Positions 1 through 10,387 are shown, counted from the first letter of the stretch. The stretch: DNA of 64,000 nt from Pseudanabaena sp. ABRG5-3 (GCF_003967015.1 NZ_AP017560.1:3594048-3658047), one strand, 5' to 3'. Notes: generated from the sequence alone by a model not told the origin. A program made the numbers and translations.

Positions 1-1691
1 CATCGTTCAGGACGATCAATTCGCGATAACAATCGTAATAAAACTAATACAAAAACTACGGCAAACAGTGTTGCCACGATCGCAGGAACAAACCAGCCAT
101 TAACTAATAAAAGGGTGGCGCATAATAGGCAAGTTGCTCCTAGCAGAGCATAGATTGCGCCGATGCCCACATTACTGAGGCGACGTAATAGGCGATCAGT
201 TTCTTGGGATTTGATTCTGACCCGAATATCACCACGTTCGAGTTTGGCGAGGGTGTCATCAATTCTGCGTGGTAAGGCGATCGCGGTATTACTTACCTGC
301 GCGGCCTGTCTACCTAGTTCACCGAGAAAAGCGGTAGATAAATTACCTGACTCCTTATTACTGCCATTTTCCATAAGATTGGTTGCGTAGGGTTTTGCGA
401 CTTCCATAAAGTTAAAACTAGGATCAAGTCCTTTGCCCAGACCTTCAAGGGTTGAGAGCGCCCGCATGACAAAGGTAAAGGTGGCGGGAAATCGAAATGG
501 TTGGTCATAGGCAATATCGTACAAATCATCACTGATCGCTGCAACTGATTGCTTATCCATAGGTTGCCCCATGAAGTTGTCGAGCATATACTGCACCGAT
601 CGCCTAATTGGTCCAATGTCACCTTTGACTTCTAAAGCGCCTAATTCGATTAAGGAATTAACCACTGCCTCCGCATCTTTTTTAGCAATTCCAAAGAAAG
701 TGCGTAGTAATTTATCACGGGTGATGGTTTGGATCTGTCCCATCATTCCAAAATCATAGAAAATCAGTTCACCTTTGCCAGTGACGGCTAAATTGCCGGG
801 GTGGGGATCGGCATGGAAAAAGCCATGATTAAGTAATTGTTCGAGATATGACTCTGCACCGATGCGAGCAATGATTTTGCGATCAATCCCTGCGGCTTCG
901 AGAGCATCGTAGTTACTCACCTTGATCCCCGGCATATATTCCAGAGTTAGCACTCGCCGAGAGGCATAGCGCCAATAAACGCGAGGAACCATAATGCGGC
1001 GATCGCCTCGAAAGTTACGACGAAAGGTATCAGCATTACGACCTTCATTGAGATAATCTGCTTCCTCGTAGAGAATTTTGCGACATTCTTCATAGATGCC
1101 AACCCAGTCTCGCCCCCGACCATATTTAGGATGATTTTGGAAATATTCCGCAATTCTTTTGAGAATTCCTAAATCGATCGCAAATAATTTCAATAACCCC
1201 GGACGTTGTACCTTAACCACGATTTCTTCGCCCGTATGTAGTTGCGCCTTATGCACCTGTCCTAGGCTTGCTGCGGCAAGGGGTACAGGATCAAAGTAAC
1301 CAAACATTTGATCAACGGACTTGCCTAAATCTGCCTCGATAATTTGCTTCGCTTTTTCCGCAGTAAATGCAGGAACCTTGTCCTGTAACTTAGATAGCTC
1401 CTCAACGGACTCCGTTGGCAAAATATCGGCACGGGTGGAAAGCAATTGCCCAACTTTAATAAATGTGGGACCCAGTTGTAGCATCGATTCCCTTAGCCAA
1501 ATTGCCCGTTTTCGGGTGCGTTGTTTGACTTTGGATTCAGTTTTGCCCCCGATATAGCTCCATTTTTTGCCATCGAGCCAGATCATCCAAGAAAAGGTGA
1601 GAACAGTGCGCCAGATGTCTATGGTGCGGGCGAGTTCAGAGTAGTTGTCACGACTCCAGCGATAATTGGGTTCAGAAGATAAAGCTGACAC
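1..1691 (-). CDS. ABC1/AarF/UbiB-family kinase-like protein (3' end outside window)
   Basis: Reading the minus strand from a GTG at 1691 gives an open frame of more than 560 codons with no stop before the window edge, so the C-terminus is missing. The hallmarks of the ABC1 (UbiB/ADCK) atypical kinase family are all present: KVGQ at about residues 79-82 (the KxGQ motif), the Ala-rich loop AAAS at about 139-142, the VVK lysine near 160, HADPHPGN near 280 and a DFG shortly after. Two hydrophobic C-terminal segments suggest membrane anchoring. Members act in quinone or lipid metabolism in bacteria and plastids; cyanobacteria carry several paralogs whose substrates are poorly known. No clear Shine-Dalgarno precedes the GTG, so the start is tentative. 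Confidence 0.9.
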   Translation of the reverse strand, partial: MSALSSEPNYRWSRDNYSELARTIDIWRTVLTFSWMIWLDGKKWSYIGGKTESKVKQRTRKRAIWLRESMLQLGPTFIKVGQLLSTRADILPTESVEELSKLQDKVPAFTAEKAKQIIEADLGKSVDQMFGYFDPVPLAAASLGQVHKAQLHTGEEIVVKVQRPGLLKLFAIDLGILKRIAEYFQNHPKYGRGRDWVGIYEECRKILYEEADYLNEGRNADTFRRNFRGDRRIMVPRVYWRYASRRVLTLEYMPGIKVSNYDALEAAGIDRKIIARIGAESYLEQLLNHGFFHADPHPGNLAVTGKGELIFYDFGMMGQIQTITRDKLLRTFFGIAKKDAEAVVNSLIELGALEVKGDIGPIRRSVQYMLDNFMGQPMDKQSVAAISDDLYDIAYDQPFRFPATFTFVMRALSTLEGLGKGLDPSFNFMEVAKPYATNLMENGSNKESGNLSTAFLGELGRQAAQVSNTAIALPRRIDDTLAKLERGDIRVRIKSQETDRLLRRLSNVGIGAIYALLGATCLLCATLLLVNGWFVPAIVATLFAVVFVLVLLRLLSRIDRPER

Positions 1692-1791
1692 GGCTCACTA
1701 ACGATGGAAGGACTGCTAAAACTTGTAACAAACCTTTACATCTTAACCTGAATATTTACACTTTTTAATATTAGGAAACAAGTGTATATCC

Positions 1792-1830
1792 ATTGAGAGA
1801 GTACGCCCATTAGGGGCGTACTCTCTCAAT
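1792..1830. terminator. 17-bp perfect hairpin downstream of the CHASE2-GGDEF gene
   Basis: Arms 1792-1808 and 1814-1830 are perfect complements around a 5-nt loop. It lies after the minus-strand CHASE2-GGDEF stop and before the ABC1 kinase gene, so a transcription-terminating role is plausible. There is no long T-tract beyond the stem. Confidence 0.5.
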
Positions 1831-1839
1831 ACTTTCAAA

Positions 1840-1913
1840 TAGAGCTAAAACCTGTAGCGAACGCGCAGCGTTCGCTACAGGTTTTGGGATTTTATATTTA
1901 ATTGCGCCCAGCC
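1840..1913. repeat. Palindromic-core repeat, copy 1 (left end degraded)
   Basis: An 18-bp perfect stem (1847-1864 / 1868-1885, loop GCA) is followed by a TTTTATATTTAATTGCGCCC tail. The core flank (AGAGCTAAAACCTGTAGCG) and the tail recur at 45299-45400 and 50074-50174, and more loosely at 25534-25629. The left end (GGCATAATTAAAAACC in other copies) is missing here. Confidence 0.75.
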
Positions 1914-1919
1914 CATTAA

Positions 1920-3626
1920 CTAAACTTGATCGTATCCCACAGCGCGATCGCGACCTAGTTCTTTAGCTTTATAGAGTGCGCGATCGGCTCGAATCAGTAA
2001 ATCTAAGCTAGAACCATCTTCAACTGTCATTGTCGCAATTCCACAGCTTAAGGTCACAATATTACAGGTTTTCGAGCTTTTATGGGGAATATTTAGCGCA
2101 CGGACATTGCTGACAATTCTTTCAGCAACAGATAAGGCTGCCTCAAAGTCAGCATCAGGAAGCACGACGGCAAACTCTTCCCCACCATATCTACCAGCTA
2201 GCTCTCCACTCCGTACAGATTTCCCGATCGCACTAGCTACCTTTTTTAAGCAAGAATCCCCAGCTTGATGCCCATAGCTATCGTTATATAGCTTGAAATG
2301 ATCGATATCACAGAGAATTACTGACAGATCTTTTTTGGTGTTGAAGTTTTTGAGGAGAAAGCGATCGAAATAACGACGGTTAGCAATTTGAGTCAGCTCA
2401 TCGATATTTGAGGCATAGCGAAACTGTTCACTCAGATAAATGATCGAAATAACACTACTGAATAGAAAGGAGAATACAGAAGGGACTATTGGTAGCCATA
2501 AACTTAAAGTAAAGGCTATATAACTAATTACTAATAATCCTAAAACTGATATTGAAAGAAAGGTGATAATCCCGACAATAAATTGGGTTTTACCAAGATT
2601 CCCTAATCTCAAGAAGCTTGAAATCCCCTTAACTCCAATACAAGAACTCAAAAATACTAGTATTCCTTCTAACCACTTAGGACTAGTTTGTAAAAATGGT
2701 CGTCCATTAATTGCTCCATTTACAATTTGGGAGATCAAATTGGCATGAATATAAATCCCTGGGATCTTGCCATAGGGTGAAAGGAAGAAATCACGAAGAC
2801 TTTCGGCAGTAGAGCCAATCAAAACAATGCGATTTTCAAATAAATCTGAAGGATATTTACCAGATAAAACATCAATCATTGAGATTTTTTGGAAGCACTC
2901 TGTCTGACAACGATAGTTCATGAGAGTTTGATAGCCACCATCATCAGTGAATTCATAACCTGACTGATAAGGCAAGATTTTTGCTTTTCCTAAGGTAACT
3001 GCGCGATCAATTCCTGTGCTTACCTGCGGAAATACATTCTCAGCCTGTAAATATTGCAATGCAATTTTGATTGCAAAGCTGTAAATTATATCTCCATTAG
3101 GTTTCTGCATAGATAGTAAGCCCCGTCTTACTATTCCATCTTCGTCAACTACAACATCCACAAAACCAACTTGATTCTCATAATTAATGTAAGATGGCGG
3201 CGGTACACTAGGATTGACAAATTTTTCGGCAACGATCAGATTTGGGGTAGATTGCAAAACAAGTTTTAGTTCTTGAAGCCCTGTCTCTACGGGCAAATTA
3301 CGATATATATCTAGTCCTATTACCTTAGGTTTACCATTGCGTACCTTTGTAAGAAGATTGGCAACTACATCATCAGCAAACGGCCATCTCCCAATTTGAG
3401 CTATGTCATTGTCATCAAAAACAATCATCACAACTTTAGGCTCTACTCCTTCAGAAGCACGAATCTGAAAGAACTTGTCTAATAAATTACACTCCAGTAA
3501 TGCAAATATTCCCGTTGTCTGTGCTGCAAAGATAATCATCGCGATTAGTATCGCTAGGGCAAATATACTGCCTTTAAATCTATTGGCAGCACTGACAAAT
3601 TTATTTAATACGTGCAATAGGTTCAA
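1920..3626 (-). CDS. CHASE2 sensor - GGDEF diguanylate cyclase
   Basis: 568 aa. An N-terminal membrane segment (about residues 20-38) leads into a CHASE2 extracytoplasmic sensor domain (FDDNDIAQIGRWPF near the start, LIGSTAESL before its end). A cluster of hydrophobic helices follows at about 315-400, then a C-terminal GGDEF domain with the active-site signature GGEEF at about 481-485. It should make cyclic di-GMP in response to a periplasmic signal. The allosteric I-site position upstream of GGEEF reads RSGE instead of RxxD, so product inhibition may be altered. The start overlaps the end of the DUF928 gene by 26 nt, implying an operon. The ligand is unknown. Confidence 0.9.
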   Translation of the reverse strand: MNLLHVLNKFVSAANRFKGSIFALAILIAMIIFAAQTTGIFALLECNLLDKFFQIRASEGVEPKVVMIVFDDNDIAQIGRWPFADDVVANLLTKVRNGKPKVIGLDIYRNLPVETGLQELKLVLQSTPNLIVAEKFVNPSVPPPSYINYENQVGFVDVVVDEDGIVRRGLLSMQKPNGDIIYSFAIKIALQYLQAENVFPQVSTGIDRAVTLGKAKILPYQSGYEFTDDGGYQTLMNYRCQTECFQKISMIDVLSGKYPSDLFENRIVLIGSTAESLRDFFLSPYGKIPGIYIHANLISQIVNGAINGRPFLQTSPKWLEGILVFLSSCIGVKGISSFLRLGNLGKTQFIVGIITFLSISVLGLLVISYIAFTLSLWLPIVPSVFSFLFSSVISIIYLSEQFRYASNIDELTQIANRRYFDRFLLKNFNTKKDLSVILCDIDHFKLYNDSYGHQAGDSCLKKVASAIGKSVRSGELAGRYGGEEFAVVLPDADFEAALSVAERIVSNVRALNIPHKSSKTCNIVTLSCGIATMTVEDGSSLDLLIRADRALYKAKELGRDRAVGYDQV

Positions 3627-4338
3627 CTGATTGAATCCCCTGATCTTTTAGCAATTGTTCCCAAGCTTTAGATATTGCTTGGTTCTCGGGAGATGTTCCT
3701 CGACGTAATCTATTGAGATCACTGACCATGTCATACCAAATACCGTTTTCGCCATATACAGCTACTTTCTCTAGGGGAGAAGATGAATGCAACTTAGCTT
3801 CAAGAGCTGGTGATTTGGAAATGCGCTGAATCCAACCTTCAATTGCAGGACTATCTGGTCTGAGAAATTTTCCACAGATAACTACCATTGTCCACTTATA
3901 TGTTTTATTTGCAACTAGTTCGGGTGCATCACTGGGCATTTTGATAGCCACAATTCCTGTTTCCGATGGAAATGGTAAAAAGGTTTGATAAACTAGCTCG
4001 CCATCTTCACCTTTAAGGCTAAACAACATCCGCTTTGCTGTCATTTTCGCCTTGGATATCAGGAATTCGGGACGACTAGAGAGCGTCAAGCCGTAGTTAG
4101 TTGCTGGTAATATTGCCTGAGTTGTTACCTTGTTTTGCGAGGGGTCATTTAAACAGGTCTGTCCATCACGAGTAGCAGCTCCAGTTGTAGTTTTCGGTGT
4201 TCCTTGCTTAGGTGGCTTAAAACTAATATTAGTTGATGTGCTTTGAGCTAAGCTACTCTGATCTAAATTAGGAATTGAGATAACTGAAAATGGCACTAAA
4301 GAAAATGCTAGAAAAGTTAAAAATATTTTGTGAATCAT
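3601..4338 (-). CDS. DUF928 family exported protein
   Basis: 245 aa. It starts with a hydrophobic signal peptide (MIHKIFLTFLAFSLVPFSV...) ending near the LAQS segment. The rest matches the cyanobacterial DUF928 pattern: an opening CLND/PATNYGLTLSSRPEFL stretch, a YQTFLPFPSETGIVAIKMP strand region, KTYKWTMVVIC, and a C-terminal GWIQRI block. Function is unknown; these proteins are predicted periplasmic. From general knowledge, DUF928 genes are often found beside CHASE2, CHAT and two-partner-secretion genes in cyanobacteria, as here. The 26-nt overlap with the CHASE2-GGDEF gene supports co-expression. Confidence 0.8.
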   Translation of the reverse strand: MIHKIFLTFLAFSLVPFSVISIPNLDQSSLAQSTSTNISFKPPKQGTPKTTTGAATRDGQTCLNDPSQNKVTTQAILPATNYGLTLSSRPEFLISKAKMTAKRMLFSLKGEDGELVYQTFLPFPSETGIVAIKMPSDAPELVANKTYKWTMVVICGKFLRPDSPAIEGWIQRISKSPALEAKLHSSSPLEKVAVYGENGIWYDMVSDLNRLRRGTSPENQAISKAWEQLLKDQGIQSVEPIARIK

Positions 4339-5090
4339 AGGACAAATTTAATAAATTCAAGTATTGTATTTAGCTTTTGATAGGGATTCATAAATCAGAC
4401 TTAGTTTATACTTAGTGTTATTTAAAGTTTCTATAGTCTTAATCTCTGAATCCATGCTATCTTTGCCAGCTTTTAATGGATTTATCAAAACTAGTTATTA
4501 TGTATTATCTAAAAATAGTAAATCATTTTTATTAGAGTAGCTAGCGAATGAAATGCGAAAAATAATCGAATAATTTGTGATGATTTCTCACTTAAACTAA
4601 TTTTTGAATTATTCCCACTTTTAATTAACAAGATTATAGCTAGTTTGAATAAATTATCTAACTAAAAAAGTTATATAAAAATTATAGTTTAGTTATATTG
4701 AATGCTATTTCTAATATAAGATTGAGAGTTTTATAACTATTTAACATGTTGACTTTCTTATAGAAAATGAAAAAGATTAGTATTAAATTTAATGTACTAA
4801 GGACAGGATGACTATATTGTGAGTTTATGTAATGTTTATGTAATATTTTCAATCTCACTAGTACACTAAATTAACATTTGATACTTATGTATAATTTGTT
4901 TGTAATTCTTTATTGTTGATATAGCAATTCCATGAAAAACCAAAATAATTTAAGGCAGTATACTTTTTAGAGGAAATGCTCTTGAATTGTTTAGAATTTC
5001 TCCAGCAATAAATCTTTTAATCTGTGTAGACTTGATAGTTTAGTGAATTCAAAAAGAATTTTGTAAATGGTTAAAATGATACATTTCAGT
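4339..5090. other. AT-rich gene-free stretch between CHAT and DUF928 genes
   Basis: About 750 bp without a credible coding frame on either strand. It is very AT-rich. An 11-bp direct repeat (GTTTATGTAAT, 4823-4844) and an imperfect inverted pair around TTTAATGTACTA / TAGTACACTAAA (about 4787-4870) are visible. It probably contains the promoter of the DUF928-CHASE2 pair, but I cannot place one. Confidence 0.5.
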
Positions 5091-7751
5091 TTATAGCCAG
5101 CTACCAATTAATACGAAAGCAGCCCAATAATAGGGATGTTGATATTGACTATCTTTGAGTATGGAGATTTGTGCTTGTTGTAGTGCCTCGGCTCTGGATA
5201 TATCACCTTTCTTGAGGAGAATGTCATAAAAGTTTGACATTAGTTTGCTGGTGGAAAGATCATTCACAGCCCATAGACTGCCAATAGTGCTACGTGCACC
5301 TGATCGCAAAGCTATGCCTGCTAGTCCTAAGGTAGCATTGGCATCACCCTCGGCGGTTTTACAGGCACTGAGGACAAGCAGTTCGAGGGGATGGCTACGG
5401 CTGTTGGTGCGATCGCGCAAAAAGTTATAGAAATCAGGGACGGTCAGGCGCTCGTCCCAAGCCAAGATAAAGGTTGAATCGGGGTTAGAGCTAAACTGAC
5501 CGTGGGTCGCTAAATGCACGATGGAGGTATCTTGCTTAGTTAGCCCTTTTTGGATATTAGACTTGGTAAAATTAATATCTAGCTCTGTCTTGGTGGGGAT
5601 TTTGAGCGCAATCTGAGCCGCTTCGATCTTGACCCCTTCGAGCCCGCTAAAACCTTGACGACTTTCCGTTAAGCCTCCTAACCAGACACTTAGTTGATTG
5701 CGATCTAAAGGCTTTGCGCCCAACAATTGCAATCCCGGAGTTAGTGCCATACGGTATTTCTCGATCGCATATTGCTTACCGTCATGGAGGGCTGCCATCG
5801 GCAGATTTCGCAGAGCGCTATCGAGGACGAAGACAAGGTTCTTGATTTGCTTCTCTACTAGGATTGGTTCGACAGGACGAATTATCCAATCGTAGAGTTT
5901 TTGAGAAACCTTGAAGCGTTCGCGATCAGAAAAGGCGGGATTAAGGGATTGCAGGTATTCATTGGCTGTGGTTTCTAAATCTGCTTGCGATACGGCTATG
6001 GAGTGATACCGTAATGGCGCATTAGGGAAGGAGACAATAATTGCTAAGCGATCGCTCAAAACAGCGGAATATATTACTGCGGAACTAGTATCAATAGCAT
6101 CAATCTGCTGGGGCGTAACATTTAGACAGGCGGCGCGAAAGTAGTTTTCCAGTTCTACGACTTGCAATGATTCTAGGGTTTGACGTGCTTGTTTGAGATT
6201 CTCTTGAGTTGGTTGTTCGCCACGTAATAGTAATGCTACAAGTTCGCGATAGATTGGCTCGATGCGATCGCGAAAGGCAAACTGGACTTCTGGAGCAGTG
6301 GCAATCAGTTCTCGGCGTAGGCTCTGGATATTTTGCACGGCTTGGACATAGGATGCGATCGCGCGATCGTATTCACCTTGTTGCTTGAAAACTCTTCCTA
6401 AAAGCCATTGCCAGCGATAAATGAGATCGTCTGCATTTGATTCTTGGGCAAGTACCAGTGCTTTTTGAGCAAGCTTATTTGCCTCGGATAATTGGCGATT
6501 CTGCTCATAAAGTATGCCTAGTTCACCGATGGCAAAGGACTCAGCACGGCGATCTTGCAGTGCTTGGGCTTGTCGGATTGCCATAGCTAAAGACTCAGCA
6601 ATCTTGGATGAACTAATAAATTGCGTGGGGCGACTGTCGATTTTCTGTAACTTAATCAAACTATCGGCGAGATTGACCCGTAAATAAATGCTGCGGCGAC
6701 TGGGTTTGAGATTGACTAACTGCGGTTCAATCTGTTGCCAAAGGGTCTGTGATTCAGGAAGGAGATCGCTTTCGATGAGCAGACTTAACTGGACTGCTTG
6801 AGCTTCCATTCGCAAAATGTTATTAGAAGCAAGGTTTGCTGCTTGCTCATAATGTTTTAATGCAGATTCATTATCTTTGATAAGTCGAAAATTATTGCCT
6901 AAGCTCAGAAGTGTAGAACTACTCTCTGACGGATTGTTGAGTTTTTGAGAAATGACGAAACTCCGTTCCAAAATCTTTTGGGACTTTGCTAGATCGCCAA
7001 GGGTTTGTAAAGTCGTGCCTAAACTCCGCAATACAACTGCTTTAAGAATGGAATCAGGTTGATTTTGCAAGCGCAGTTCGATCGCCTCTAATTGTTCACT
7101 TGCCTGACGAAATAGACCTAATGCTTGCAAGACCTGAGCTTGATTGGTGAGACTGCCTAATTGACCAATTTCATCTCCAAGTTGCGTATATTGCTCTACA
7201 GCAATTTTCCAGCTTTCGAGTGCAGCTTGGGACTGTCCCTTGGCAAGCTGTAAGCTACCTTTGGCATTGCTAATCCTTGCGGCGATCTCGATCCTTTCTT
7301 TACTTGTGGATGGCTGCTGGCTGATTAAATCTGAACCTTGGGCGATCGCTATTTCGGCTTCTTGCCATTCTCCTAAATCTTGATAAGCCATTGAGAGATA
7401 ACTAAGACATAGAGCTTCATCTAGCTGATTTTGTGGACTAGGAACAGCACGTTGGCGATCGCGATAGATTTGTAAAGCCTGTTTCCATGTAGCGACTGCT
7501 TGAACAAGTTGACCTGTATCGTAGAGGCGACTACCCTGCTCCATGAAACTATCAGCAGACTGGGCTAGGGGACTAGCTCCGACTTTAGTGAGAGGATTCT
7601 CATCTTGGCGATGGGGATTTGTGGCGATCACAGGCTGTCCGAGCGCAATTACTAAGCAAACTGCGATCGCTATGAGCAAGCCTAAACTCAGCTTATTTTG
7701 TTTCCGCATGATCTGCCAGAGCCGTTGAGAATTAGCGATCGTCCGTTTCAT
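5091..7751 (-). CDS. TPR-CHAT domain protein (caspase-like peptidase fold)
   Basis: 886 aa. An N-terminal hydrophobic segment (LSLGLLIAIAVCLVIAL) suggests export or anchoring. Tetratricopeptide repeats fill about residues 65-480. The C-terminal third is a CHAT domain with the caspase-like dyad His (VHLATHG, H about 750) and Cys (LVLSACKTAEG, C about 797), plus SGARSTIGSLWAV and the closing HPYYWAAFVLIG. CHAT domains can be proteases, as in TPR-CHAT/Csx29 and separase relatives, but the substrate here is unknown. It sits directly downstream of the TpsA exoprotein on the same strand, hinting at a role in processing or sensing that secretion system. An alternative start lies at Met15. Confidence 0.9.
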   Translation of the reverse strand: MKRTIANSQRLWQIMRKQNKLSLGLLIAIAVCLVIALGQPVIATNPHRQDENPLTKVGASPLAQSADSFMEQGSRLYDTGQLVQAVATWKQALQIYRDRQRAVPSPQNQLDEALCLSYLSMAYQDLGEWQEAEIAIAQGSDLISQQPSTSKERIEIAARISNAKGSLQLAKGQSQAALESWKIAVEQYTQLGDEIGQLGSLTNQAQVLQALGLFRQASEQLEAIELRLQNQPDSILKAVVLRSLGTTLQTLGDLAKSQKILERSFVISQKLNNPSESSSTLLSLGNNFRLIKDNESALKHYEQAANLASNNILRMEAQAVQLSLLIESDLLPESQTLWQQIEPQLVNLKPSRRSIYLRVNLADSLIKLQKIDSRPTQFISSSKIAESLAMAIRQAQALQDRRAESFAIGELGILYEQNRQLSEANKLAQKALVLAQESNADDLIYRWQWLLGRVFKQQGEYDRAIASYVQAVQNIQSLRRELIATAPEVQFAFRDRIEPIYRELVALLLRGEQPTQENLKQARQTLESLQVVELENYFRAACLNVTPQQIDAIDTSSAVIYSAVLSDRLAIIVSFPNAPLRYHSIAVSQADLETTANEYLQSLNPAFSDRERFKVSQKLYDWIIRPVEPILVEKQIKNLVFVLDSALRNLPMAALHDGKQYAIEKYRMALTPGLQLLGAKPLDRNQLSVWLGGLTESRQGFSGLEGVKIEAAQIALKIPTKTELDINFTKSNIQKGLTKQDTSIVHLATHGQFSSNPDSTFILAWDERLTVPDFYNFLRDRTNSRSHPLELLVLSACKTAEGDANATLGLAGIALRSGARSTIGSLWAVNDLSTSKLMSNFYDILLKKGDISRAEALQQAQISILKDSQYQHPYYWAAFVLIGSWL

Positions 7752-7843
7752 AAGTTTTAGCGCTCAGATGTTTTTGGGGAGATTGTCTGAAAGTGAAGGA
7801 ATCGTTGGCACTTTGTCCTAATCATCCTTTCACTTTAATTTTT

Positions 7844-7880
7844 GGGAATTATTTTGGGAATTATTTTGGGAAATTATTTT
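7844..7880. repeat. Short tandem repeat at the end of the TpsA gene
   Basis: Three units of GGGAATTATTTT (12, 12 and 13 bp) start at 7844 and run across the TpsA stop codon at 7874-7876. It may be slippage-prone. No regulatory role can be assigned. Confidence 0.7.
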
Positions 7881-10387
7881 GTGGGACAAACTACAGGAAG
7901 CCGCCATGCAGGAATCGATGATGTTGACGCACTTGCTAGGAGCTTTAAATGTCCATTGCGATCGCTTTCCCATGCCTGAGCCTCGATTTGGGGAAAGGGT
8001 TTGATGGAATTGGATATGGCTGGCGGATTTTCTGAATTAATTGCTGAAGGTGGGTTGACCATTTTTGTGGCAGTGGGGGCTTGATTCGTTGCTCTTGACC
8101 ATCGTAAATCTCGCCAAATCGATGGACTAGAGAGGGGTTGGGTTGCATCGTTAGGAACGCCACCCCGCCCAGTGACGATAAATTCATTACCTCGAAAACG
8201 TTCACAGGATGCCACAATCTGCTTATCGGAAGTTAAGTTGGCAGGGAGCTTGACCAATCCTCGACTTAGATCGGTATCAGGTGAGCGAATTTCCACCGTG
8301 CCATTAAATTGAGAACCTAAAGCTGAAGTTGCTGTGATATCACTGAGGGGAGTCAGGAAATTGCTTGTTTGAAAACCAAGTACTCCTTTGGCGGTGATGA
8401 TGATCTGTCCTCCAAAGCTATTGGCTGCATTGGCTGTGATGTCGCTGTTTTCCGTGGGCACGGCAACCAGAAAATTAGTATTGATTACAATGTTGCCGCC
8501 GATCGCATTGCCTAGGGCATTGGTGGAAATGAGACTGCCATTGCGTAAGACGATCAGTTGCGAATTTAGATTAATATTGCCGCGATTTCCCCCTGCCGAA
8601 TCAATATTGATGCGTCCGTTATCGAGCAGGATTGATGGGGTATTAACGGTGATATTGCCCACTAAACCTTTACCCGCCAAAGTACTACTCACCGCACTAG
8701 GAAAGTTGCTAGCACTAATAATGCCCCCATCACGCACAGTCAAGCGATCGCTAGTAACAACAATATTGCCTCCATTGCCAGTGCCAATAATAGCGTTAGC
8801 AAATAAACCACTGCGCCCCCGAGTCACCTGTCCCGCAATATCGATCTCCTTGGCATTGACAAATAGATTTCCTGCATTGCCCCTACTAGCAGTACCAACT
8901 GAGATCTGCGCTCCATTCAAGATAGACAGATTATCTGCTGTAATCTTCAGGATTCCACCATTACCTGTAGCACCACGCTCTACGGTGGTTAAAATTCCTG
9001 TTGGAGAGAGTGGTGTGCCGATGATCTGGATATTTTTGGCAGTGATATCAGTGTTACCTGTGTTGCCAATCCCGAAAGTCACATTTGCCAATTGAGCGCG
9101 ATTAGAAATTTGCAGACTATTTGTATTAATTGTGATATCGCCACTCTTACCTTTCACATTTCTATCCAGAACTATAGAGAAGATACCACTCACATAAAAC
9201 TTTGAATTAGATATTCTAGATAAGAGAATATCGTTAGCATTGATTTTGATATTACCTGCATTGCCTGCCCCTATAACACTAGCCGAAATTTGCCCTCCGT
9301 CTGTTACTTCTAATCTATTTGTATCAATTGTAATATTACTGCCCTTGCCTGAGGAATTCAGTCCTGTATCTGTAAAGATCCCACTAGGAAAAGGAACATT
9401 AGATTCTCCCCTGATGGCTAGGAGTTCGGTCGCACGGACAAATATCTCGCTACCATTACCATTTGCTAAAGAAGAGGAGAGAAGTACTGAACCATCATTT
9501 AGAGTTACTTGTTTACCCTGTACCTGAATACTACCCCCACCGTTATTCCCACTTGTATCCGCAAGAGCCGCTTGCTCTAGGCGAATATTACCAAGTGTCG
9601 GAGCATTAACGTAATTTAACTGCCAACCATTAGTAGTTTGAGTGATGCCGACAAACCCATTACCCTGAACACTTCCAAGTTCGATGCGTCCACTATCCGC
9701 AGTTAAGTTTGCGCCTTGCAGTGTTACATTACCACCAACAAGCGCCAAAGTTCGACCACTCTGCACATTTAAAGATGGATTGTTCGGACGAGAAATTTCT
9801 AAAGGAAAATCTAAGCCATTGCCTTTGCCCTGTGCAGTGATCGCGCCATTGGTTAACCCTGAGAATTGCAACCCTGATGGCACACTGACAAGCAGTAAGG
9901 GCGAAGTAATTTGCGTATTCGCATTGGCTCTAAATTCAGTACCATCTAGAAACCGCACACCATTAGCAGTAGTAGCTAAGAATGAGCCACCAATCTTTAA
10001 ACTGGCATTTTGTCCAAAAATAATTCCATTGGGATTAATCAAGAATAGGTTAGCAGAGCCATTAGACTTAATTTCACCATCGATATTCGATATGGAATTT
10101 CCAGTGATGCGAACGAGAATATTTTGGATGGTGTTGGCATTGTTAAAAGAGGCTGTAGTACCAGTAGATAAAGAGAATTGACTAAAACTATGGAATAGAT
10201 TTGTGTTAGCTATTGTTCCTCCTGTAATTGTGAACGTTGGGTTGCCAACTACAACGGAAGGATTTGGTAATGTCGCATCGGGGATAACTTGAGCCAATGT
10301 AGATTGAGGCATCAAAACAGCAGAACCATTAGCAAAGACAAATGTCGCGATCGCATTTCTTAGCCAATTTCGTTGCAAAGTTTTCAT
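7874..10387 (-). CDS. TpsA two-partner-secretion exoprotein (filamentous hemagglutinin type)
   Basis: 837 aa. A signal peptide (ending near STLAQ) is followed by the haemagglutination-activity (TPS) domain at about residues 34-160, with the diagnostic NPNGIIFG motif. The middle is beta-helix-like repeats with recurring GNGGNI, GNAGNI and LxVxDGG patterns. Near the C-terminus is the motif VASCERFRGNEFIVTGRGG, common to cyanobacterial members. The product should be threaded through the outer membrane by the TpsB encoded divergently at 10677. A good ribosome site (GAGGATGACATG) supports the start. Likely an adhesin or surface protein; the ligand is not predictable. Confidence 0.93.
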   Translation of the reverse strand: MKTLQRNWLRNAIATFVFANGSAVLMPQSTLAQVIPDATLPNPSVVVGNPTFTITGGTIANTNLFHSFSQFSLSTGTTASFNNANTIQNILVRITGNSISNIDGEIKSNGSANLFLINPNGIIFGQNASLKIGGSFLATTANGVRFLDGTEFRANANTQITSPLLLVSVPSGLQFSGLTNGAITAQGKGNGLDFPLEISRPNNPSLNVQSGRTLALVGGNVTLQGANLTADSGRIELGSVQGNGFVGITQTTNGWQLNYVNAPTLGNIRLEQAALADTSGNNGGGSIQVQGKQVTLNDGSVLLSSSLANGNGSEIFVRATELLAIRGESNVPFPSGIFTDTGLNSSGKGSNITIDTNRLEVTDGGQISASVIGAGNAGNIKINANDILLSRISNSKFYVSGIFSIVLDRNVKGKSGDITINTNSLQISNRAQLANVTFGIGNTGNTDITAKNIQIIGTPLSPTGILTTVERGATGNGGILKITADNLSILNGAQISVGTASRGNAGNLFVNAKEIDIAGQVTRGRSGLFANAIIGTGNGGNIVVTSDRLTVRDGGIISASNFPSAVSSTLAGKGLVGNITVNTPSILLDNGRINIDSAGGNRGNINLNSQLIVLRNGSLISTNALGNAIGGNIVINTNFLVAVPTENSDITANAANSFGGQIIITAKGVLGFQTSNFLTPLSDITATSALGSQFNGTVEIRSPDTDLSRGLVKLPANLTSDKQIVASCERFRGNEFIVTGRGGVPNDATQPLSSPSIWRDLRWSRATNQAPTATKMVNPPSAINSENPPAISNSIKPFPQIEAQAWESDRNGHLKLLASASTSSIPAWRLPVVCPTK

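Noticed and set aside
8388-9095. Long plus-strand open frame inside the TpsA gene
   Set aside because: Antisense shadow caused by repetitive codon use in TpsA; Leu/Pro-rich translation with no domain.
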